From positions 1-20,432 of IMG/VR virus record IMGVR_UViG_3300021197_000937: a stretch of DNA of 20,432 nucleotides. One strand, given 5' to 3'. Positions 13,933 to 19,843 of the stretch are shown here, one piece after another. Numbering within the stretch: position 1 is the stretch's first letter; every line of letters begins with the position of its first letter. The DNA is from a virus. The position numbers were made by a program, and so were the translations under genes. Below the pieces are notes generated by a model, which saw only the letters and a list, made by a program, of their open reading frames with translations, did no database searches and was not told where the DNA came from.

Positions 13933-14187
13933 ATGTCGGAATTAGAAAAAGAGTCTTTGGAAGCACATGTAGACTTGTGCTCTGAGAGGTATACTGGTTT
14001 GCATAGAGAGTTAAAAAACTTGGGTAACCGCATGGATAAATTTGAAAAAACTCTGTCTGAACTTAAAGATATGATGATTTCAATGAAAGCAGACAGAAAC
14101 AAACAACTAATTAACTGGGGTGTGGGCATCATCGGCGTCCTTGTAAGTGCGGTTGGCGCACTGCTTTTTGTTTTACTAACAAGATAA
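13933..14187 (+). CDS. XhlA-like coiled-coil protein with C-terminal membrane anchor
   Basis: 84 aa. Residues 1-55 form a charged helix with heptad character (ERYTGLHRELKNLGNRMD, then KFEKTLSELKDM). A single hydrophobic segment (about 60-82, INWGVGIIGVLVSAVGALLFVLL) follows and ends LTR. This layout is that of the XhlA-type phage proteins linked to lysis or membrane association, and of small single-span holin-like proteins. No endolysin is visible next to it, so a lysis role is uncertain. It has its own late promoter and a ribosome binding site within a small stem-loop. The next gene begins 18 bp after the stop. Confidence 0.68.
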   Translation: MSELEKESLEAHVDLCSERYTGLHRELKNLGNRMDKFEKTLSELKDMMISMKADRNKQLINWGVGIIGVLVSAVGALLFVLLTR

Positions 14188-14193
14188 CACAAG

Positions 14194-14202
14194 CATAAAT
14201 AC
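14194..14202 (+). promoter_or_regulatory. T4-type late promoter motif (CATAAATAC)
   Basis: CATAAATAC ends 3 nt before the ATG at 14206. The 14-nt string ATAAATACAGTATG is identical, including spacing, to that at 2789-2802. Confidence 0.65.
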
Positions 14203-14205
14203 AGT

Positions 14206-14475
14206 ATGATTTTAAGTGAACTTACTGAAGGTATGACATGGGCAAAGCGCGGCAACAAAGTTGTTCGCAAGTTTCGCTGTGTCAGCGGCAGACGCAAAAG
14301 CCGCGTAGTTAGTTCGCCAGCACAATGCTTTGCAGCACCAGATCTTAAGAAGCGTATTAAAATGAAAATGACTCGTGCAAGACTTGGAGCAAGAATGGCT
14401 CGCAAAGCAAAGAAAACAAAAAGAGTTAATCCAGCAAGTAAACGTGTAGCAGCACTAAACAAGGCAAGCAGATGA
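14206..14475 (+). CDS. Small, highly basic phage protein
   Basis: 89 aa, very rich in Lys and Arg. After MILSELTEGM the chain reads TWAKRGNKVVRKFRCVSGRR, then KSRVVSSPAQCF and LKKRIKMKMTRARLGARMARKAKKTKR. I recall near relatives in T4-like marine phages, without a known function. Two Cys are separated by 21 residues. The composition suggests DNA or RNA binding, for example inside the head. The first residues (MILSELTEG) fit a gp21-type site L-T-E before Gly, so the first ten residues may be removed; Met10 is an alternative start. It has a late promoter motif directly at the ATG. Its stop overlaps the next start by 4 bp (ATGA). Confidence 0.75.
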   Translation: MILSELTEGMTWAKRGNKVVRKFRCVSGRRKSRVVSSPAQCFAAPDLKKRIKMKMTRARLGARMARKAKKTKRVNPASKRVAALNKASR

Positions 14476-14753
14476 AAATATTAGAAGCACAGCATGGCGT
14501 ATTAACAGGCAAAACTGTAACTATAAATGAAGCACAGTATGTGCTTCAAAACATACAGGGCTTTACTGCTACACTAAGTGATCCCAATGATCCACGCATA
14601 ACTTTCAAACTTAATCTTGCAAACAAGAAGATTGATATGTCCGGCGCTGGCGGTATTGAAATTACAGACGAACTTACACCTGCAGAACGTGCAAATCTTA
14701 TTCGCGGCGCAAAAGGTGCAATGGTCAATGTAAACGTAAGCAGTATTAGATAA
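14472..14753 (+). CDS. Hypothetical protein, small beta-rich
   Basis: 93 aa. Predicted strands dominate (GKTVTINEAQYVLQNIQGF, FKLNLANKKIDM), followed by an acidic helix (DELTPAERANLIRGAKGAM). The N-terminus MKILEAQHG contains I-L-E before Ala, compatible with a gp21-type cleavage site. There is no membrane segment or known domain. It overlaps the preceding basic gene by 4 bp, and its stop shares a base with the next start (TAATG), so it is part of a tightly coupled run of small genes. It is likely to be virion-associated by context only. Confidence 0.65.
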   Translation: MKILEAQHGVLTGKTVTINEAQYVLQNIQGFTATLSDPNDPRITFKLNLANKKIDMSGAGGIEITDELTPAERANLIRGAKGAMVNVNVSSIR

Positions 14754-14980
14754 TGCGTTTTGTAGAATTTACAAGTGGTCTTCAGACTTTTGTAACCAAG
14801 GAGGAGCAGGAGCTCATTGAAACAATGAGTAAAGGTCCTGTGAAAAAAAGAGATTTAAATGAGAGAGAACAACAAGTGGCACGCCGCTTAACTGAAAAAT
14901 CTATCCTAACAAGGCAAAAGCAAGATGACAGCATCTATTATAAACTTTCCAAGGCAGCAAACTCTACATCAACGTATTGA
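14753..14980 (+). CDS. Small protein with winged-helix-like pattern
   Basis: 75 aa. The pattern EEQELIETMSKGPVKKRDLN, then EREQQVARRLTEKSILTRQK and DSIYYKLS, resembles a small winged helix: a helix, a turn, a recognition-type helix, then a beta hairpin. This is a fold guess. The start ATG overlaps the previous stop. The last 56 bp are shared, in another frame, with the next gene, an unusually long overlap for this genome, so the tail (KAANSTSTY) may be poorly constrained. The N-terminus MRFVEFTSG has the general look of the targeting peptides but no L/I-x-E. Function unknown. Confidence 0.6.
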   Translation: MRFVEFTSGLQTFVTKEEQELIETMSKGPVKKRDLNEREQQVARRLTEKSILTRQKQDDSIYYKLSKAANSTSTY

Positions 14981-15353
14981 TCGCTTACTTGATTTCACTC
15001 CTGAAATAAAAATCTGCAAACTTGAACACGGTGCAGTAAAAGTCAATGACATTATTATTGAAAACCATTATGGTGCATGGACATGCAAAAGTGAAAATTT
15101 TTATAGACGTAAAAGTGCTGTTGGATATGCACTGTGCTTGCTACACAACGACTTAATTAAAGCCAAAGCAATTAAAGAACTAGATCGTAAACTACAAAAA
15201 GTAAAAACAGATATAGACTTTTACCACTATCATTTGCGTGGCACTAATCAAGTACGCAAAAACATTATGAGTCATCGAATTAGTGCTGACATGCCCATGC
15301 TGCATGAAGTGGATTATGCACTCACACAACTCCTCAAAACCATTTCAGTTTAA
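14925..15353 (+). CDS. Conserved hypothetical protein
   Basis: 142 aa. It starts MTASIINFPRQQTLHQRIDR, a phage-like N-terminus, followed by a beta region (KICKLEHGAVKVNDIIIENH) and an aromatic loop (YGAWTCKSENFYRRKSAVGYA). The second half is helical (HNDLIKAKAIKELDRKLQKVK onward). There is no membrane segment. No later in-frame Met exists before residue 115, so the ATG at 14925 with its 56-bp overlap is the only reasonable start. Its stop codon lies in the late-promoter motif of the next unit. No family is recognised. Confidence 0.68.
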   Translation: MTASIINFPRQQTLHQRIDRLLDFTPEIKICKLEHGAVKVNDIIIENHYGAWTCKSENFYRRKSAVGYALCLLHNDLIKAKAIKELDRKLQKVKTDIDFYHYHLRGTNQVRKNIMSHRISADMPMLHEVDYALTQLLKTISV

Positions 15354-15360
15354 TAAATAC
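15352..15360 (+). promoter_or_regulatory. T4-type late promoter motif (AATAAATAC)
   Basis: AATAAATAC overlaps the preceding stop and lies 25 nt before the ATG at 15386, with the ribosome binding site GGGAAG between. This is the normal spacing seen in this genome for a leadered late transcript. Confidence 0.65.
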
Positions 15361-15385
15361 ACTATATAATTTAAAGGGAAGAACC

Positions 15386-16171
15386 ATGAACCTTAACGAA
15401 CTAGTACCTGCACCAAGTGCAGAAAAAGTAAACCAATTAGCAAAACGTGTATTTGGATATGCACTGGACTTGGATAACCTAAGTGAAGCAAAAGCACAAA
15501 GACTCCACAAGAATCTAAGTAGTCAAATGAACATTTATGAAAGTAAAATTGGCAGTGCAAGTCAAACTCGTACAAAGTATTACGAGATGAAAATTGCACT
15601 TGAGGCACTTAGTAAGCACATTGCTGAAAAGAAAGCAAAGCCAGACTATATTGACATTGACGGTGACGGCGATAAAGAAGAGTCAATGAAAAAGGCTGCT
15701 AAAGATAAAAAAGCAAAAGCAGACGAAGGCTACTACGGCAAAAAGAAAAAGAAGATGAACGAAGGTGCTATCGAAGGCAGTGAACTAATTATGGCTGCTA
15801 AAAGCATGGTTGACAAGTACGATGCAATGATCCAAGATGTTGGTGAAATGCTTAATGAACAACTTACTCCACTAGTAGATAAAATTCGCGACGAAATGGG
15901 TTCTGACGTTGCTGAACAATATCTAGCAACAATGACAGATGCACTTAATGCTACAATGGCAGGTATGAAACAAGACCGTATGGTTGCAGACGATGCTAGT
16001 AGAATACTAACAGGTGAGGCACCAGCAGCACCAATGGGTGAGCCTATGCCAGCAGAAGGTGATATTGCACCTGATGAAATGGCTATGGAGCCAATTGAAG
16101 ATGAGTTTGCAACAGCAGACGCAGCACAGGGCGGCGAAGAGTCACCAGTAGGTAGAGAAAAGAGAGCATAA
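15386..16171 (+). CDS. Acidic virion/prohead-core-like protein with a calcium-binding-type loop
   Basis: 261 aa. The N-terminal helical region (1-85) is followed by YIDIDGDGDKEESMKKA (88-104), a DxDxDG(D) loop like that of EF-hand or dockerin calcium sites, and then a Lys-rich linker (105-125). A central helical region with AAKSMVDKYDAMIQDVGEML (137-156) precedes an acidic, Pro/Ala/Met-rich tail (about 208-261). The overall charge pattern resembles phage prohead-core or scaffold proteins. MNLNELVPA gives L-N-E near the start, a weak gp21-like site. It has its own late promoter and a strong ribosome binding site and heads a run of coupled genes to 18075. Role inferred from composition and context. 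Confidence 0.72.
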   Translation: MNLNELVPAPSAEKVNQLAKRVFGYALDLDNLSEAKAQRLHKNLSSQMNIYESKIGSASQTRTKYYEMKIALEALSKHIAEKKAKPDYIDIDGDGDKEESMKKAAKDKKAKADEGYYGKKKKKMNEGAIEGSELIMAAKSMVDKYDAMIQDVGEMLNEQLTPLVDKIRDEMGSDVAEQYLATMTDALNATMAGMKQDRMVADDASRILTGEAPAAPMGEPMPAEGDIAPDEMAMEPIEDEFATADAAQGGEESPVGREKRA

Positions 16172-16377
16172 TGTTTACAACAGTTGATATGAGAAAATTA
16201 CAGGATCGTTTGAATGCAATGACTGAAGTTGCAGAAGAAGCAGCACCGGTACAAGAACAGCCAGAAGAAGCACCACAAGTTGAAGAAGCACCAATTGAAA
16301 ATAGTAACGGTGATGCAGAACTAGCAGAACTTAAAGACATGCTAGGTCGCAGTGGCGTAATGGGGTTTACACAGTAA
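16171..16377 (+). CDS. Small acidic protein with ELAELKDMLG motif
   Basis: 68 aa, mostly Glu/Ala/Pro with a disordered centre (EEAAPVQEQPEEAPQVEEAP). The C-terminal helix is AELAELKDMLGRSG. A very similar helix (EQELADLKQALGKFK) ends the next gene product, so the two may bind the same partner. The start shares one base with the previous stop and the stop shares one base with the next start, indicating tight coupling. It is probably a scaffold or assembly accessory protein; no family assignment. Confidence 0.65.
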   Translation: MFTTVDMRKLQDRLNAMTEVAEEAAPVQEQPEEAPQVEEAPIENSNGDAELAELKDMLGRSGVMGFTQ

Positions 16378-16658
16378 TGGAAAAGATTGACGAAGCAACA
16401 CAACTAGACGGAATTTTTAGTGTAGAACATCAAGGAGCTCTACTGTCGCTTACAATTGAGATCCGTAAATTTTTTGATACTATAGACAAAAAACTTGATC
16501 TTCCAGGTGATCTACAACTTAGTCTTATGAATCAAGTAGGTGATATGCAGGATAATGTCGGTCAATATATTGATAAAAAACGAAAAGAAATGAGCCAAGA
16601 GTCTATAGGTGAGCAAGAACTTGCAGACCTTAAACAAGCACTAGGAAAGTTCAAGTGA
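16377..16658 (+). CDS. Small helical protein with ELADLKQALG motif
   Basis: 93 aa, predicted helical throughout (LSLTIEIRKFFDTIDKKLDL, then LMNQVGDMQDNVGQYIDKKRK) and ending in EQELADLKQALGKFK, which matches the C-terminal helix of the preceding protein. There is no membrane segment. The ATG shares a base with the previous stop, and the stop overlaps the GTG start of the next gene (GTGA). The shared helix suggests a common docking motif within an assembly complex. Function unknown. Confidence 0.65.
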   Translation: MEKIDEATQLDGIFSVEHQGALLSLTIEIRKFFDTIDKKLDLPGDLQLSLMNQVGDMQDNVGQYIDKKRKEMSQESIGEQELADLKQALGKFK

Positions 16659-17716
16659 GATTTTACGAAGTAGATAGTAGTATTGATGCTATAATGAGTG
16701 CAGCTATGGTTGCACAAACCCGTGCTAGTAATACTGGCAAACAGGGTAAACTAAGCATGAACGGCTTTCTACAAATGCTTGCTAACGCAGGTATTATGAT
16801 GGATTATGACGGATTTAAAACAGTTTTCGACACTAATCCTCAACTAAAGAATGTTATTGCACAGTTCAACAAAGACGAGATTACATTTGTTGGCAACAGT
16901 GATGACGAAGGCGCAGGATATGAGGAGCCGCAAGGCGACATGCCAGATGATGAGCGTGTAGCAAAAATGGCAAAAAGAGCAACTAAGATGAGAACTGAAG
17001 AATTTGTTGAGGATTACGAAGTACTTCCAAAGATGGATAGAGACAAGTATCAAGAGCGTGATGGACTAGAAGGTCCTATAATGACACGTTCAGGTAAAGT
17101 TGTTTACTATGATAATAAAGAAGGCAAATACTATGACCCAGATACAGACATGTATTTGTCCTACGATGATTATAAAATGTTGGATAAAAAAGCAAATGAA
17201 GCAGAACTTCCGCCACACCTAAGTAAAATGTTTGGCAAAGACGGCAGTCAAGTTGAAACACGAACAGATGTTATGAAACAGATGCGCGACATTGTAGACA
17301 AAAAGAGTGCAATGGAAGTTACGTTTGGTGATGGTAAGCAAATGGTTGACATGTATACAGCAAGTGTACTTGTACAAGTCTACGACAAAGTAAATGATAA
17401 AAACAAAGAAGCAATTGTACAACGTGTAGGTACAATTGAAAAGTTTATGAAACTTATGCCTAAATTGTTTAACATGATTAGCGAAGGTGATAGCCCACAT
17501 CCGAAAGGCAGTAAAAAGTACAAAGCACACATGGCTGCAAAGCATGCAAACATGAGTGAAGGCAAAAGCATGGAAGATAAGATTGCTGCTGACATTGAAG
17601 CAGGCATGAGTACTGATGCAATTATTGGCAAGTATGCTAACAAGCGTACTACAAACACAGATGAGATTCGTAAGATCATACAACGTATTAAGTTTAAAAA
17701 CTTTAGGAACAAATAA
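16655..17716 (+). CDS. Hypothetical virion-associated protein
   Basis: 353 aa, starting with GTG in a 4-bp overlap (GTGA). The N-terminus MRFYEVDSS resembles the MR-F-x-E opening of its neighbours. A central Tyr/Asp-rich segment (150-173: VYYDNKEGKYYDPDTDMYLS, then YDDY) and a basic motif GDSPHPKGSKKYKAHMAAKH (278-297) stand out. The latter is a motif I associate with marine T4-like phage proteins. A C-terminal helical domain (about 305-345, IAADIEAGMSTDAIIGKY) looks like a small DNA-binding helical bundle. There is no membrane segment. The acidic stretch DDEGAGYEEPQGDMPDDE (83-100) is probably disordered. Role not known; the context suggests assembly or internal virion function. Confidence 0.7.
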   Translation: MRFYEVDSSIDAIMSAAMVAQTRASNTGKQGKLSMNGFLQMLANAGIMMDYDGFKTVFDTNPQLKNVIAQFNKDEITFVGNSDDEGAGYEEPQGDMPDDERVAKMAKRATKMRTEEFVEDYEVLPKMDRDKYQERDGLEGPIMTRSGKVVYYDNKEGKYYDPDTDMYLSYDDYKMLDKKANEAELPPHLSKMFGKDGSQVETRTDVMKQMRDIVDKKSAMEVTFGDGKQMVDMYTASVLVQVYDKVNDKNKEAIVQRVGTIEKFMKLMPKLFNMISEGDSPHPKGSKKYKAHMAAKHANMSEGKSMEDKIAADIEAGMSTDAIIGKYANKRTTNTDEIRKIIQRIKFKNFRNK

Positions 17717-18075
17717 TGGCATACTTCCCTACAGGCGCACAGGCTCGTGAAAGAGCGCAAAACAACAACGTATTAGCACAGCAAATCAGTATCATGGAAA
17801 TTGCTGTATTAGACGCTATTGCAACCAGTGCGTTTGCAGCAACCATTAGCAACACTTCAACTGTTACTATACAGGGCACTACTATTACAGGTAGCCCAAT
17901 GACAGACAATGACACAGACGGTCTTAACTATTACAAAGCATATCAAGGCACAATTACTGATGCTGTTAAAACAGAACAGATGAATGAAGTAATTGCACAT
18001 TTCGAGAACAAGGGTTATACCATAGCTCGCAAGAGCAGTTCAGGAACATATTTCTACTGGTATATTACCTGGTAA
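17716..18075 (+). CDS. Small virion-type protein
   Basis: 119 aa. The N-terminus MAYFPTGAQARERAQNNNVL, followed by a helix (IMEIAVLDAIATSAFA) and a beta region (TSTVTIQGTTITG), has the look of small T4-like marine phage structural proteins. The C-terminus (KGYTIARKSSSGTYFYWYITW) is aromatic beta. The second half (DTDGLNYYKAYQGTITDAVK) may form a small globular domain with it. The start shares a base with the previous stop. The next gene begins 8 bp after its stop, the ribosome binding site AAGG overlapping its end. Function unknown. Confidence 0.7.
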   Translation: MAYFPTGAQARERAQNNNVLAQQISIMEIAVLDAIATSAFAATISNTSTVTIQGTTITGSPMTDNDTDGLNYYKAYQGTITDAVKTEQMNEVIAHFENKGYTIARKSSSGTYFYWYITW

Positions 18076-18083
18076 GGTAAACA

Positions 18084-19124
18084 ATGCACACTAGCGAATT
18101 TAATCGCAGAATGAAGTTCGCATTTATGAATGACGATCCATTTGGTGTACTAAGTGCTATCTATAACAATGAATTGCCTCATCCTTATTTTGATCCTAAA
18201 CTTATAGGTTTTAGTAAGTTAAGAGATTTCAATCACAATACATGGCTTTCTAGAGAACAAAGCAATAGGATAATTGTATTTGAAGATTTAGAATATATTA
18301 TACCTGGTGAAAAATTTAACTGGGATGCAGTAGGCGATCCTCCCTGTACTGAACAAGACAAATTAATTACAAGCAGTATCACAGTCAATGATCATCTTTG
18401 GCCATGTGAATATGCATTTAGTAGTTGGCATCTTGTACAAACACATATGCAAAACGCTGAAACTTTTGTTGAACAACCAGATACAAGACCTTATTTTGCA
18501 GACATACTGTTAGGAAATCTCAAAACACAACGCAAACAATTCTATAATCTGTTACAAGAAAACAATCAGTTAGAAAACAATCTAGTAAATGCATTCGGGG
18601 TATATAAAACTCCTTTTTTAGATCAAGGCATAGGAGAAATAGATTTGTTTTTCAATAATCTTGATACTAGCGGTGACTACGCAAATACTACCAAGCATTT
18701 TAAAGGTAACTTTGCAAGTCAGTATATAAGCAAACACGTTCAACAAGCAAGTTGGATAAGTGTAGTAGCAGAAACATTAGACGATAATAGAATATTTTTT
18801 CCTACCGAAAAAACAGGCAAAGCACTAATGAGCGGTAAACCTTTTATTGTACTGAGCAGTAAACACTTCCTTAAAAATTTAAGAAGTATAGGATTCAAAA
18901 CTTTTCATCCAATAATAGATGAAAGTTACGATTTAATTGACAGTGTAGAATCGCGCACAAGAGCGGCATATTCCAGTTTTATAGAATTGCAAAAACAAGA
19001 TCCCATTATAGTAAGAAAAAAATTAAAAGATGTCTTAGAACACAATGAACAGTGCATGCGAGACAAATCATTTCTAACACAGAGAGCAAGAAACTTATTG
19101 CAAAATCTGCAAACTAGTGTATAA
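18084..19124 (+). CDS. Glycosyltransferase-like hypothetical protein
   Basis: 346 aa. The segment WISVVAETLDDNRIFFPTEK (224-243), then TGKALMSGKPFIVLSSKHFL (244-263) and KNLRSIGFKTF (264-274), resembles the donor-binding region of fucosyltransferase-like (GT10) and related phage glycosyltransferase-like proteins: E-T-x(5-8)-F-x-TEK-x-x-K-x-L-x-x-GKPFIV. The N-terminal 220 residues are unrelated to anything I know. There is no signal peptide. The gene is visibly AT-rich, uses TTT, AGA and TCN codons more than its neighbours, and lies between virion-type and nuclease genes, so it looks acquired. A carbohydrate-modifying role, on host surface or phage DNA, is a guess from the motif. Confidence 0.65.
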   Translation: MHTSEFNRRMKFAFMNDDPFGVLSAIYNNELPHPYFDPKLIGFSKLRDFNHNTWLSREQSNRIIVFEDLEYIIPGEKFNWDAVGDPPCTEQDKLITSSITVNDHLWPCEYAFSSWHLVQTHMQNAETFVEQPDTRPYFADILLGNLKTQRKQFYNLLQENNQLENNLVNAFGVYKTPFLDQGIGEIDLFFNNLDTSGDYANTTKHFKGNFASQYISKHVQQASWISVVAETLDDNRIFFPTEKTGKALMSGKPFIVLSSKHFLKNLRSIGFKTFHPIIDESYDLIDSVESRTRAAYSSFIELQKQDPIIVRKKLKDVLEHNEQCMRDKSFLTQRARNLLQNLQTSV

Positions 19125-19131
19125 TAATACT

Positions 19132-19812
19132 ATGTTAGTAGAGCGATACAATTATGCTCCGATCAATAGAAAAACTATTGACGGAAAGAGGCACTATGCT
19201 ACTCCGGATGGAGGTGCTGTGCCTAGTGTTACAACAATACTGGACAAGACCAAAGGCGAGGAAAAGCGAAAAGCATTAGCAAACTGGAAGAAACGTGTAG
19301 GTGAAGCCAAAGCACAACAGATTGTTACTGAAGCAGCAGGCAGAGGCACTAGACTACACAAGTGGCTTGAAGATTATGTAATCACCGGTGATATAGGCGA
19401 GCCTGGCAGTAATCCATACAGCCAACAAAGTCATAAGATGGCAAATATTATACTCGAGCATGGACTAAAAAATGCAAACGAGTATTGGGGTACAGAAGTG
19501 CCACTTTACTACAGCGGACTTTACGCAGGTACTACAGACTTAGTTGGTGTACACGATGGTGCTCCTGCAATCATGGACTTTAAACAAACCAATAAACCAA
19601 AGAAAACTGAATGGGTAGAGGATTACTTCCTACAACTTTGTGCCTATGCACATGCACACAATAACATGTTTGAAACTACTATCAACAAAGGTGTAATACT
19701 TATGTGCAGTAAAGACTACCAGTATCAAGAATGGATACTAGAAGGAGCTGCATTTGACCACTACAGCAATATTTGGTTTGATAGAGTAGCACAGTACTAC
19801 GGGCAAGGATAA
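19132..19812 (+). CDS. PD-(D/E)XK exonuclease (MGME1/RecB-like)
   Basis: 226 aa from the ATG at 19132. A GTG at 19117 would add five residues and overlap the previous gene, and neither start has a clear ribosome binding site. The motifs of the RecB-type nuclease fold are in order: PSVTTIL (31-37); GRGTRLHKWLE (70-80) with the helix His; WGTEVPL (119-125) with an acidic residue; YAGTTDLVG (131-139) with catalytic Asp136; IMDFKQTNK (147-155) with the D-x-K pair Asp149/Lys151; and FLQLCAYA (166-173) with the conserved Gln. This matches the MGME1-like exonucleases found in some T4-like phages. It would degrade DNA ends, in replication, recombination or host DNA breakdown. It is placed next to a tail-fibre gene, apart from the replication genes. 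Confidence 0.82.
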   Translation: MLVERYNYAPINRKTIDGKRHYATPDGGAVPSVTTILDKTKGEEKRKALANWKKRVGEAKAQQIVTEAAGRGTRLHKWLEDYVITGDIGEPGSNPYSQQSHKMANIILEHGLKNANEYWGTEVPLYYSGLYAGTTDLVGVHDGAPAIMDFKQTNKPKKTEWVEDYFLQLCAYAHAHNNMFETTINKGVILMCSKDYQYQEWILEGAAFDHYSNIWFDRVAQYYGQG

Positions 19813-19816
19813 ATAC
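19808..19816 (+). promoter_or_regulatory. T4-type late promoter motif (GATAAATAC)
   Basis: GATAAATAC overlaps the nuclease stop and lies 27 nt before the ATG at 19844, with a TAGGAG ribosome binding site between. Good late-promoter geometry for the tail-fibre gene. Confidence 0.7.
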
Positions 19817-19843
19817 TACATTATATTGTAGGAGTATACTAAC

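Noticed and set aside
13902-14462. 186-aa minus-strand ORF across two small plus-strand genes
   Set aside because: It spans the leader and two well-supported genes with promoters and ribosome binding sites, and its sequence has no protein-like domain pattern.
18065-18080. TTACC/GGTAA hairpin at the end of the gene at 17716
   Set aside because: Only a 5-bp stem without a U-run, overlapping the ribosome binding site of the next gene; too weak to call.
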